From the NCBI RefSeq assembly GCF_026627505.1, contig NZ_JAPNLK010000006.1:62001-126000 (forward strand): a stretch of 64,000 nucleotides of DNA, in the 5' to 3' direction. Position numbers and translations under genes: made by a program. The stretch's first letter is position 1. Each line of letters begins with the position of its first letter. Origin of the DNA: Streptomyces sp. H27-H5 (GTDB lineage: Bacteria; Actinomycetota; Actinomycetes; Streptomycetales; Streptomycetaceae). Shown here one piece after another: positions 16,275-24,190 of this stretch. Below the pieces are notes generated by a model. It had not been told where the DNA came from and ran no database searches. It was given only the letters and a program-made list of their open reading frames with translations.

Positions 16275-17786
16275 ATGTCCGCAGAGCCGCACCCCACACT
16301 GCCGCCGGTACGGCTGCACTCCGATGCGGAACTGGCCCGCGACGCCCTGGTCACCCCGCTGTTCGCGCACGCCGTGCGCCTCGCCCGCTGGGCCGGCCCC
16401 CACACCCGCGTGGACGTCGGCGGCGAACTGACCGCCGAACAGCTCGCCGAGGCGGCGGCCGTCCTGGGGCTCGACCCCGAGGGCGAGGAGGGCCCGGTGC
16501 TCGCGAGCCAGGCCTGGCGGGTGGCCGTGGACACCGGGCTGGTCGACGTGACCGGGCCGGACGAGGACGCGGGCGCCGCGGAGCACGAGACAGGCGAGGG
16601 CGCCGCGGACGGCGCGGAGCCGCGGTACGGCACCGCCGCCCCCGGCGAGGACCTGGCCCTGATCGCGGGCGGTGCGCCCGGCGATGTGCTCGACCTGTGG
16701 CTCGCGGCCCTGGACGCCGTCCTCGCGGACGCCGCCGTGCCCGACCTCGACGACCTCGTCGACGCGTTGGACGCGGGCGGCGACATCGACTTCGACCGGC
16801 TCGACTGGAACCCGCAGCGCGAGGCGGACTTCCTCGACGGGGTGCTCGCCAACCTCTACCTGCTCACCGTCGCCGAAGGAGGCTCCGGCGACAGCCCGGT
16901 GCCGCTGCCGGTGCTCGCCGCCTCGATGGTCGTCCCCGACGACATGGGCGACCCCACCGACGCCGTGCTCGAACAGGTCTCGGACGCGATGATGCGCCTC
17001 GACGACCAGTTCCGGCAGCTGGAGCCGATCGGGCTGGTCGAGTTCCGCCCGGTGGACGAGGCGCTCATGGCGGAGGCCGACGACGAGGAACTCCTCGCCG
17101 GGCAGGGTGACGGCACCGAGGAGGACGTGGCGCGGTACGGCATGGTCCGGCTGACGGCCCTCGGCCTGTACGGCATCCGGGCCCGGATGCTGGAGGCCGG
17201 GGTCGACGCCCCGGCCATCGGGGAACTGGCCGACAAGGGCGCCGACGCGCTGCTCGACGCGGTCTCCTTCTACCCGGAGGACGCGGCGCAGGCCGAGATC
17301 GAGCAGTGGCTGACCGGACGGGACCTGCCGACCGCGGTGGCCGAACTGCTGGCCGCGGCCCGCGGCGACGACGAGGGCGCGCCGCTGCGCCGACTGCGCT
17401 GCCAGCAGGCCCTCGCCCCGGCCGGCCCCGACGCCGAACCGGCGGTCCGGGCGGTCCTGGACGACCCGGAACTCGGGGGGCTCGCCCGGGTCTGGCTCGC
17501 CGAGCGCGGGGCGACGGACATCCCGGCGCCGGACGGGGCGATGGTGTTCTGGCTGACGGTCGACACGATCGCCGCTCAGCTCGCCGCCGACGGCGAGACG
17601 GAGGAACTCCCGCTGTTGATGCACACCCTGACCGAACATCACGCGGGCTTCTTCGAGCAGGTGTGGCGGGTGGAACACCCCGCCACGGCCTACGTGCTGG
17701 AGGCGATGGGGCGGCTGCACCCGGACAAGAAGACGGCGAAGGAATCCCGCAAGGCCGCCTTCAAGGCCCGCTCCCGACAGCCCTGA
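16275..17786 (+). CDS. Streptomyces-type protein of unknown function (paralogue at 49085-50545)
   Basis: 503 aa, soluble, acidic, mostly helical and leucine/alanine rich. No catalytic motif is recognisable. The N-terminal block FAHAVRLARWAGP and the C-terminal block VWRVEHPATAYVLEAMGRLHPDKKTAKESRKAAFKAR recur in the protein encoded at 49085-50545, as do the TPLGSWAVWV/MVRLTALGLYGIR-like central helix and the LARVWLAE/YALLWLAE block. Repeated short helices in the second half suggest a HEAT-like fold. The ATG follows AGGAG by 9 nt. Single gene. Confidence 0.75.
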   Translation: MSAEPHPTLPPVRLHSDAELARDALVTPLFAHAVRLARWAGPHTRVDVGGELTAEQLAEAAAVLGLDPEGEEGPVLASQAWRVAVDTGLVDVTGPDEDAGAAEHETGEGAADGAEPRYGTAAPGEDLALIAGGAPGDVLDLWLAALDAVLADAAVPDLDDLVDALDAGGDIDFDRLDWNPQREADFLDGVLANLYLLTVAEGGSGDSPVPLPVLAASMVVPDDMGDPTDAVLEQVSDAMMRLDDQFRQLEPIGLVEFRPVDEALMAEADDEELLAGQGDGTEEDVARYGMVRLTALGLYGIRARMLEAGVDAPAIGELADKGADALLDAVSFYPEDAAQAEIEQWLTGRDLPTAVAELLAAARGDDEGAPLRRLRCQQALAPAGPDAEPAVRAVLDDPELGGLARVWLAERGATDIPAPDGAMVFWLTVDTIAAQLAADGETEELPLLMHTLTEHHAGFFEQVWRVEHPATAYVLEAMGRLHPDKKTAKESRKAAFKARSRQP

Positions 17787-17954
17787 CGGAAGGTCCCGGG
17801 GCGGGCGGTCCCGGGCGGTCCGGACGGGCGGGTCCGGTCGGTCCGGGGCGGGCGCGCGGCGATCGCGCGCCCGAGGGGGCCGCCCGGGGGTGCACAACGC
17901 GCCGATCCTGGGCTGGAGTTCGCCATTCCGGCCGGGCGTGAGGGGACGGTTCGC

Positions 17955-17987
17955 GTTCGGGGGTAGTTCAGCCGCCGTTCACGTGCG
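17955..17987 (+). promoter_or_regulatory. PHO box upstream of the PhoX-like phosphatase
   Basis: Three GTTC cores start at 17955, 17966 and 17977, exactly 11 bp apart: GTTCGGGGGTA, GTTCAGCCGCC, GTTCACGTGCG. The last two match the streptomycete PhoP repeat unit. It lies 65-97 bp upstream of the phosphatase start. Confidence 0.65.
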
Positions 17988-18051
17988 GGCGGGAGCGTGT
18001 GCGCCGACGACCGCACGACAGGCGCCCCACCTCCCCACCCCAGGAGATCCG

Positions 18052-19491
18052 ATGCCGCTCACCCGTAGAGACTTCACCGCCCGCACCGTGATCGCCGGTG
18101 CCGGAGTCGCCCTCACCGGAACCGTCGGCGCCCTCGCCACCGCCCCCGGAGCGCTCGCGGCCGACGACGGCACGCGGCACGACGAGCAGGGCCGCCCCCA
18201 CGGCCCCGGATACGGTCCGCTCGTGCCCGACCCGGCCGGAATCCTGGCCCTGCCCGCCGGATTCAGGTACCGCGTGATCACCCACAGCGGTGTCACCACG
18301 CTCGACTCGGGAGAGACCACCCCGTCCAACCACGACGGTACGGCCGCGTTCGAGGGACACCGGGGAGTCACCCTCCTTGTCAACAACCACGAGCTGAAGG
18401 GCCCGCGCACGGGCTGGGAGCGGCCCGTCCCGCTCGCGGAAGGCCTCGTCTACGACCCGGCCGCCGCCGGTGGCTGCACGGTCGTCGAGGTCCGGCGCGG
18501 CGGCGAGGTCGCCGAATGGGTGGGCATCGCCGGTACGTCGACCAACTGCGCGGGCGGAGCCACCCCCTGGGACACCTGGCTGACCTGCGAGGAGAACTCC
18601 GACCTCGCCGGCAAGAACGGCATGACCAAGGACCACGGCTATGTCTTCGAGGTGGACCCGCACGACCGGCGGGCCAACCGCGACCCCAGGCCCGTCAAGG
18701 CCTTCGGGCGCTATGACCACGAGGCCGTGGTCATCGACCCGCGCCACGGCCACGCGTACTTGACGGAGGACGCCTCCGGCCCCAACGGGCTGCTCTACCG
18801 CTGGACTCCGCCGCAGGGCTTCCGGCACGGGCGGGGCAGGCTCCGTACCCTCGCGCCGGACGCGGGCGTCCTCGCCGCCGCCAAGTGCTTCGACCGCAAC
18901 GGCCGGTTCGTCGACGACCTCTCGCGCGCCACCGCGATCGGCACCGTGTACGGGGTGGACTGGGTGGAGGTGCCCGACCGCGACGCGCGGACCACGCCGG
19001 TGCGCAAGCAGTTCGCGGACACCGCGGTGACCCGGGGACGCAAGCTGGAGGGCATGTGGTGGGCCGACGGGGGCGCGTACTTCGTCTCCTCGTTCGCCCG
19101 CGCGGAGAGCCCGGGCACACCGCACGACGGCCAGGTGTGGTTCTACGACCCCAAGCGGCGCACGATCCGGCTCACCGTGCTGCTCGGTGTGAACGCCGAC
19201 CCGTCGCAGGACGGCACCTACGACGGCCCCGACAACATCACCGTGTCCCCGTACGGAGGCCTGGTCATCGCGGAGGACGGGACGGGGCTCCAGCACCTGT
19301 TCGGCGCGACGGAATCGGGGCGCACCTACCCGCTGGCACGCAACGAGCTGAACATCGGGACGAACGAGGCGCCCGAATACTCGGAGTTCACCGGCGTGTG
19401 CTTCTCACCGGACGGGCGCACCCTCTACGCGAACATCCAGGACCCGGGCATCATGCTGGCCGTCACCGGGCCGTGGCGGCGCGCCCGCTGA
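18052..19491 (+). CDS. Tat-exported PhoX-family phosphatase
   Basis: 479 aa. Twin-arginine signal: TRRDFTARTVIAGAGVALTG with a probable ALA/AD cleavage near residue 37. The mature part is a PhoX-like (DUF839) beta-propeller: NNHELKGPRTGW, the TWLTCEENSD block with metal ligands, FGRYDHEAVVID, and YTEDASGPNGLLYRW-like strands (LTEDASGPNG), then GLVIAEDGTGLQHLFG and EFTGVCFSPDGRTLYANIQDPG at the end. Such enzymes hydrolyse phosphomonoesters with Ca/Fe cofactors outside the cell. The PHO box upstream supports induction under phosphate limitation. The ATG follows CAGGAG. Confidence 0.9.
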   Translation: MPLTRRDFTARTVIAGAGVALTGTVGALATAPGALAADDGTRHDEQGRPHGPGYGPLVPDPAGILALPAGFRYRVITHSGVTTLDSGETTPSNHDGTAAFEGHRGVTLLVNNHELKGPRTGWERPVPLAEGLVYDPAAAGGCTVVEVRRGGEVAEWVGIAGTSTNCAGGATPWDTWLTCEENSDLAGKNGMTKDHGYVFEVDPHDRRANRDPRPVKAFGRYDHEAVVIDPRHGHAYLTEDASGPNGLLYRWTPPQGFRHGRGRLRTLAPDAGVLAAAKCFDRNGRFVDDLSRATAIGTVYGVDWVEVPDRDARTTPVRKQFADTAVTRGRKLEGMWWADGGAYFVSSFARAESPGTPHDGQVWFYDPKRRTIRLTVLLGVNADPSQDGTYDGPDNITVSPYGGLVIAEDGTGLQHLFGATESGRTYPLARNELNIGTNEAPEYSEFTGVCFSPDGRTLYANIQDPGIMLAVTGPWRRAR

Positions 19492-19521
19492 GGCGAGGGC
19501 GCGGCCACGGCCGACGGCGCG

Positions 19522-19698
19522 CTACTGGGTCGCCGCGGTCTCCGAGCGGGAGGCGGCGGCCCATTCCTCCAGGAGGAATTCGTACGCGTCGGAGGGCCAC
19601 TCACCGCCGACCCCGGTCTCGACGAGGTGCCGGATCGCCTCGTTCGCCTCTGCGGCGGACGGGCGGGCCGGACCCGCGGGCTGGAGTGTCTTGTGCAT
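19522..19698 (-). CDS. Small conserved-looking protein, 58 aa
   Basis: Starts MHKTLQPAGPARPSAAEANE and continues IRHLVETGVGGEWPSDAYEFLLEEWAAA before a short tail; the reading has no stop and has the codon bias of a real gene. It is too short to appear in a 60-residue cut-off. It looks like a small helical cytoplasmic protein with an amphipathic C-terminal helix. I do not recognise a function. It sits between the phosphatase and the double-TerD gene. Confidence 0.6.
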   Translation of the reverse strand: MHKTLQPAGPARPSAAEANEAIRHLVETGVGGEWPSDAYEFLLEEWAAASRSETAATQ

Positions 19699-19799
19699 GG
19701 CTCAAGGCTACGGGCGGGCACTGACGATCACCGCCGATTTCGAGGTGGAATCGCTCACCCGAAACGGCTTTTGGTGGCACCATGTGCCCGCCCACCTGC

Positions 19800-21080
19800 T
19801 CAGAGTGCCTGCGAGGCGGGTTTGACCATGCCGCGCACTGTGCGGGACTTCACAAAGTCCCCGATGGCCGTCATCTCCCACTCACCGCTGAACTGCTTGA
19901 TCAACTTGGCCATCATCACGCCGGTTTGGGGTTCGGCGCCCGTGAGGTCGAAGCGCACGAGCTCCTCTCCGCTCGCCGCGTCGATCAGACGGCAGTAGGC
20001 CTTCGCGACCTCGCTGAACTTCTGGCCGGAGAAGGAGTTGACCGTGAAGACCAGCCCCGTCGCCTCGGCGGGCAGCCGGCCGAGGTCCACGACGATCACC
20101 TCGTCGTCCCCGGCGCCCTCGCCGGTGAGGTTGTCGCCGGAGTGCTTGACGGCGCCGTTCAGGATGGACAGCTTGCCGAAGTAGCAGCTGTCGATGTGGT
20201 TGCGCTGGGGGCCGTACGCGATGACCGACGCGTCGAGGTCGATGTCGCGGCCGCGGAACGCGGGCTCCCAGCCGAGGCCCATCTTGACCTGGGAGAGCAA
20301 CGGGCGGCCGCCCTTGACCAGGGAGACGGTCTGGTTCTTCTGGAGGTTGACCCGACCCTTGTCGAGGTTGATCTTCCCGGCGCCCGGGGCGGCCGCGGGC
20401 GGGGCGGCGGGTGCCGGTGCGGGCGTGGGGGCGCCCCAGGCCTGGGCGGGGGCCTGGGCGGCCGGGGTGGGCGTCGAACCCCCCAGCCAGGGGGAGGGCG
20501 GGTACTGGGTCGGCGGCGCGGCGGGCGGCGCCGGCGGAGCGGGGGGCGCCACAGGTGCGGCGGAGGCCGGGGGCGGCTCCTCGTCCACGGAGACCCCGAA
20601 GTCGGTGGCGATGCCGGCGAGGCCGTCGGCGTAGCCCTGGCCTACGGCGCGCACCTTCCACACGCCGCCGCGCAGGTAGACCTCGACGACGACGAGCGCG
20701 GTCTCGGAACCCAGCTGGGGCGGGGTGAAGGTGGCGATCACCGCTCCGCCGACGGCGTCCCGGACCGTGGCCGTGGGCTCGATGCCCTGGAAGGTCTGCC
20801 CGGCGGCATCCGGGCTGGCGGTGACCACGATCCGCTCGATGCCCGGCGGCACGGCGCCCGTGTCCACCGTGATCGAGTCGGGCGTCGACCCGCCTCCGGA
20901 CCGGTGACTCACACCGGGGCCGGTCGGCTGGTTGTAGAAGATGAAGTCGGCGTCGGAACGCACCTTGCCGTCCGCGGCGAGGAGGAGTCCCGATACGTCG
21001 AGCCGCACCGGAGCAGCCACGTCCACCGTCACCCGGACGGTGTTGAGCGGCAGATTGGAACCAGGGGTCATAGCGGTCAT
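19800..21080 (-). CDS. Double-TerD domain protein
   Basis: 426 aa. Two TerD-type beta-sandwich domains (residues about 1-168 and 235-426) are joined by a 65-residue linker made almost only of Pro and Ala. Each half carries family features: DFIFYNQPTGPGVSHR in the first, GWEPAFRGRDIDLDASVIAYG and DDEVIVVDLGRLP in the second, with acidic residues that bind Ca2+. The second domain is a fuller TerD match. TerD proteins in Streptomyces affect stress response and differentiation and are often multiple. I start at 21080 (MTAMTPGSN); the ATG at 21071 is an alternative. No strong ribosome site. Confidence 0.88.
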   Translation of the reverse strand: MTAMTPGSNLPLNTVRVTVDVAAPVRLDVSGLLLAADGKVRSDADFIFYNQPTGPGVSHRSGGGSTPDSITVDTGAVPPGIERIVVTASPDAAGQTFQGIEPTATVRDAVGGAVIATFTPPQLGSETALVVVEVYLRGGVWKVRAVGQGYADGLAGIATDFGVSVDEEPPPASAAPVAPPAPPAPPAAPPTQYPPSPWLGGSTPTPAAQAPAQAWGAPTPAPAPAAPPAAAPGAGKINLDKGRVNLQKNQTVSLVKGGRPLLSQVKMGLGWEPAFRGRDIDLDASVIAYGPQRNHIDSCYFGKLSILNGAVKHSGDNLTGEGAGDDEVIVVDLGRLPAEATGLVFTVNSFSGQKFSEVAKAYCRLIDAASGEELVRFDLTGAEPQTGVMMAKLIKQFSGEWEMTAIGDFVKSRTVRGMVKPASQAL

Positions 21081-21172
21081 GCCCGGAGAACGACCGGAGG
21101 TGCTTTGCCGTTCCCTTACCCTCGCGGGATATTTCCGGGGGCCGGGCCGGGCCGGTCGGGGGCCCGGTGGGG

Positions 21173-21391
21173 TCAGCGCTGGTTGCGGGGGTGGTTCCTG
21201 GCGGTGCGCTCGTTGCCGAACTTGTAGGCGCCCGTCCAGCGCGCCATCACCAGCTGCGCGTCGCCCGACTCCACCTCCAGCAGGAACTTCTCGGCGCGGC
21301 CACCCCTCAGGGAGCCCGCGGCCCGGCCCCGGTGCGTGATGACGACGGAGTCGCCCTGTCTCTCGTACGTGAATCCGTGCGGTTTCGGCAT
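21173..21391 (-). CDS. Small basic protein, function unknown
   Basis: 72 aa, opening MPKPHGFTYERQGDSVVITHRG and ending in the basic RWTGAYKFGNERTARNHPRNQR. Basic and helical, soluble. It looks like a recurrent small streptomycete protein, but I cannot name the family. It lies upstream of the double-TerD gene on the same strand with an ~90-bp gap, so co-transcription is possible. Confidence 0.6.
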   Translation of the reverse strand: MPKPHGFTYERQGDSVVITHRGRAAGSLRGGRAEKFLLEVESGDAQLVMARWTGAYKFGNERTARNHPRNQR

Positions 21392-21439
21392 GACGCGCAG
21401 CCTGCCGGGCCGAGCACCGGGCGGGCAACGGATTATGCG

Positions 21440-21470
21440 GTGGCCGGGTGGCCGGGTGGCCGGGTGGCCG
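21440..21470. repeat. 9-bp tandem repeat GTGGCCGGG
   Basis: About 3.5 head-to-tail copies between the small basic gene and the aldehyde dehydrogenase. Intergenic, no gene effect seen. Confidence 0.7.
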
Positions 21471-21509
21471 CATGGGCTGGTGGGGAGGCGGTTCGGTGGG
21501 CCTGTCGGC

Positions 21510-23054
21510 TCAGTGACCCGGCGTGCGGGCCTGCTCCCCGGTGACCCGGCGCGGCAGGCCCAGCGGGTTGGCCTCGCGCAGTTCCGCCGGCAGCAGGGCT
21601 TCCGGCACCGACTGGTAGGCCACCGGCCGCAGCCAGCGCTCGACGGCGGTGCCGCCGACCGACGTGGAGTGCGAGGTCGCCGCCGGGTACGGGCCGCCGT
21701 GGTGCTGGGCCGGAGCCACCGCGACACCGGTCGGCCAGCCGTTGACGACGATCCGTCCCGCAAGGCCGGTGACCTGCGCGATCAGTTCGCCGGCCGGTCC
21801 GGGCGCGCCCCCGGTCTCGGCGGTGGACAGCTGGAGGGTGGCGCTCAGGTTCCCGCCGAGCAGGCTCAGCACCCCGGCCGCCTCGTGCTGATCGGCGTAC
21901 CGGACGACGACGGTCACCGGGCCGAAGCACTCCTCCAGCAGCACCTCGTGCGCGCCGCCTGCCAGGAGGCGCGCGGCGTCGACCGTCAGATAGCCCGCGC
22001 CGACGGTGTGCTCCCCGCCGGAACCGGGGGTCACGGGCGCGGTGACGCCGGGCAGGGCGGCCCGCTCGCCGACCCCGGCGACGAAGTTCTCCCGCATCCG
22101 GTGGTCCAGCAGCACGCCGGGTTCGGTCTCGCCGAGCGCCTTGGTGAGGGCGGAAGTCAGCCGGTCGCCGTCCCCACCCGCGGGGACCAGCACCAGCCCG
22201 GGCTTCACGCAGAACTGGCCGACCCCGAGGGTGACGGAAGCGGCGAGTCCGGCGCCGATCTCCTCGGCGCGCTCGGCGGCCGCCGCCGGGGTGACCACGA
22301 CGGGGTTGAGGGAGCCGAGTTCGCCGTGGAAGGGGATGGGGACGGGCCGCGCGGCGGCCGCGTCGAACAGGGCCCGACCGCCCCGGATGGAACCGGTGAA
22401 TCCGGCGGCGGCCACGAGCGGGTGGCGCACCAGTTCCAGGCCGGCCTCGAAGCCGTGGACCACCGCGACGACCTCCGCGGGCAACCCGACCGCGACCGCC
22501 GCCCGGCGCAGCAGGGACGCGCACAGCTCCGAGGTGGCCGGATGGTCGGGGTGGGCCTTGACCACGACCGGGCAACCGGCGGCCAGCGCGCTCGCGGTGT
22601 CCCCGCCGGGCACGGAGAAGGCGAGCGGGAAGTTGGAGGCGGCGTAGACCGCGACCACGCCCAGCGGCACCTTGTAGCGACGCAGGTCGGGGCGCGGCGG
22701 GCTCAACGCCGGGTCGGCGTGGTCGATGCGCACGTCGAGGTACGCGCCCTCGTCCACGGCATCGGCGAAGGCGCGCAGCTGGCCGGTGGTACGGGCGAGC
22801 TCGCCGGTGAGGCGGCCCGGGCCCAGCGCCGTCTCGGCGTCGGCCGCCTCGATGACGTGGGCGGCGGACTCGTCGAGCAGATCGGCCGCGGCGCGCAGGA
22901 ACGCGACCCGCGCGGTGCGGTCCGTCAGCGCGGCCCGGGCGGCGTGCGCCGCGCGGACGGCCTCGTCCACCTCCCCGGGTGTGGCCTCCACCGCAACCTG
23001 CTCGCGCTGCTTCCCGGTGCGGGGGTCCACACTCCAGACTGGTGTTGCTCCCAT
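21510..23054 (-). CDS. Aldehyde dehydrogenase (NADP+), ketoglutarate semialdehyde type
   Basis: 514 aa. Oxidises an aldehyde substrate, most like 2,5-dioxopentanoate (alpha-ketoglutarate semialdehyde) dehydrogenases, which use NADP. Visible motifs: the substrate/cofactor region VVAVYAASNFPLAFSVPGGDTASALAAGCPVVVKAHP, the general-base Glu in FHGELGSLNPV, and the nucleophile Cys in LGVGQFCVKPGL. C-terminal LEECFGPVTVVVRY and GWPTGVAV are conserved. It is divergent from an IclR regulator, so it is probably the inducible last step of sugar-acid, hydroxyproline or similar catabolism. The rest of that pathway is not in the window. Confidence 0.92.
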   Translation of the reverse strand: MGATPVWSVDPRTGKQREQVAVEATPGEVDEAVRAAHAARAALTDRTARVAFLRAAADLLDESAAHVIEAADAETALGPGRLTGELARTTGQLRAFADAVDEGAYLDVRIDHADPALSPPRPDLRRYKVPLGVVAVYAASNFPLAFSVPGGDTASALAAGCPVVVKAHPDHPATSELCASLLRRAAVAVGLPAEVVAVVHGFEAGLELVRHPLVAAAGFTGSIRGGRALFDAAAARPVPIPFHGELGSLNPVVVTPAAAAERAEEIGAGLAASVTLGVGQFCVKPGLVLVPAGGDGDRLTSALTKALGETEPGVLLDHRMRENFVAGVGERAALPGVTAPVTPGSGGEHTVGAGYLTVDAARLLAGGAHEVLLEECFGPVTVVVRYADQHEAAGVLSLLGGNLSATLQLSTAETGGAPGPAGELIAQVTGLAGRIVVNGWPTGVAVAPAQHHGGPYPAATSHSTSVGGTAVERWLRPVAYQSVPEALLPAELREANPLGLPRRVTGEQARTPGH

Positions 23055-23095
23055 GGCGCACTGCCTCCTGGATCTCCGCTGACCCGCGCGGCGGC

Positions 23096-23111
23096 GTTCA
23101 GTACTCTGAAC
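23096..23111. promoter_or_regulatory. Palindrome GTTCAG-N4-CTGAAC in the ALDH/iclR intergenic
   Basis: Perfect 6-bp arms in the 147-bp divergent region, 42 bp from the dehydrogenase start. A candidate IclR operator, close to the dehydrogenase. Confidence 0.55.
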
Positions 23112-23118
23112 GCCGTTC

Positions 23119-23144
23119 CGATGGATGAATGATCACATCCATCG
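23119..23144. promoter_or_regulatory. Palindrome CGATGGATG-N8-CATCCATCG in the ALDH/iclR intergenic
   Basis: Perfect 9-bp arms, 8-nt spacer containing TGATCA. It is the most striking symmetry in this divergent region and a candidate operator of the adjacent IclR-type regulator, 58 bp from its start. Confidence 0.65.
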
Positions 23145-23201
23145 TGGACTCTATTTCCGCGTCTTCCGGGTTGACAAGAGACAAGAGGGGCACGAAGGCG
23201 A

Positions 23202-24008
23202 ATGACCACAGCTGAGTCCGCCGGGTCGGGGGGTGCGGAGCCGGGGGGTTCGGGCACGCACGCGGCCGTCAAGTCGGCGGTGCGCACGGTGCTGTTGCTG
23301 GAGCACTTCGCGGCGCGGCCGGGGCTGCACAGCCTCGCCGACATCCAGCACGACCTCTCCCTGCCGAAGTCCAGCCTCTACATGCTGCTGCGCACCCTGG
23401 TGAACCTGGGCTGGGTGGAGACGGACGCGACCGGCACGCGCTACGGCATAGGAGTACGGGCCCTGCTCGTCGGCAGCTCGTACATCGACGGCGACGAGGT
23501 GGTGGCGGCGGCCCGGCCCACCCTGGACCGGCTCTCCGACGACACGACGGAGACCATCCACCTGGCCCGCATGGACGGGACGAGCGTGGTGTACCTCGCC
23601 ACCCGACAGTCCCGGCACCACCTGCGGCCGTTCACCCGGGTCGGGCGGCGGCTGCCGGTCCACTCCACGGCGCTCGGCAAGGCACTGTTGGCCACGCACA
23701 CCGACGACGAGGTGCGACGGCTGCTCCCGCGACGGCTGGAGGCGGTCACCGAGCACACCATCACCGACCGCGACCGGCTCGTGGACGAGCTGGCGCTGGT
23801 ACGGGAACAGGGCTACGCGGTGGACCGGGAGGAGAGCACGCTGGGGCTGCGTTGCTTCGGCGTGGCGGTGCCGTACCGGACGCCGGCGAGGGACGCGGTG
23901 AGCTGTTCGGTGCCGGTGGCGCGGCTGACGGACGGGCACGAGCAGCTGATCAAGGCGTCGTTGTTCGAGGCGCGGGACCGGCTGTCGGTGGTGACGCGGC
24001 GGATGTGA
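23202..24008 (+). CDS. IclR family transcriptional regulator
   Basis: 268 aa. N-terminal winged helix (residues 22-85: AVRTVLLLEHFAARPGLHSLADIQHDLSLPKSSLYMLLRTLVNLGWVE) and C-terminal IclR effector domain with VHSTALGKALLA, the ARDAVSCSVPVARLTD block, and a conserved Cys in LRCFGVAVP. The protein is divergent from the aldehyde dehydrogenase and likely controls it. Ribosome site GAAGGCGA. Followed by a hairpin at 24117-24136. Confidence 0.92.
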   Translation: MTTAESAGSGGAEPGGSGTHAAVKSAVRTVLLLEHFAARPGLHSLADIQHDLSLPKSSLYMLLRTLVNLGWVETDATGTRYGIGVRALLVGSSYIDGDEVVAAARPTLDRLSDDTTETIHLARMDGTSVVYLATRQSRHHLRPFTRVGRRLPVHSTALGKALLATHTDDEVRRLLPRRLEAVTEHTITDRDRLVDELALVREQGYAVDREESTLGLRCFGVAVPYRTPARDAVSCSVPVARLTDGHEQLIKASLFEARDRLSVVTRRM

Positions 24009-24075
24009 CGTGGGGGGACGTGACGTGAGCGGTGTGACGTGAGGGGTGTGGCCTGGGGGGTGTGATGCGGGGCGG
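24005..24075. repeat. Degenerate GTGACGTG-rich tract
   Basis: Imperfect repeats of GTGACGTG/GGTGTGACGTGAGGGG following the iclR stop. Strongly G-biased on the plus strand. No function seen. Confidence 0.5.
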
Positions 24076-24116
24076 GTGGGTCGGCGGGCCGGGGTCGGGC
24101 GGCGGAATCGATGCGT

Positions 24117-24136
24117 CCTCCCCCGCGTGGGGGAGG
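24117..24136 (+). terminator. Terminator after iclR-type gene
   Basis: CCTCCCCC-GCGT-GGGGGAGG, 8-bp stem with 4-nt loop. Confidence 0.65.
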
Positions 24137-24190
24137 AGGTTCCCCAATGAGGGGGAGGTGCGGCGGGGCGGCGCACGGGACCGTTGAGTC

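Noticed and set aside
23171-23176. TTGACA before the IclR-type gene as -35
   Set aside because: It is only 31 bp from the ATG, with no suitable -10 in between.
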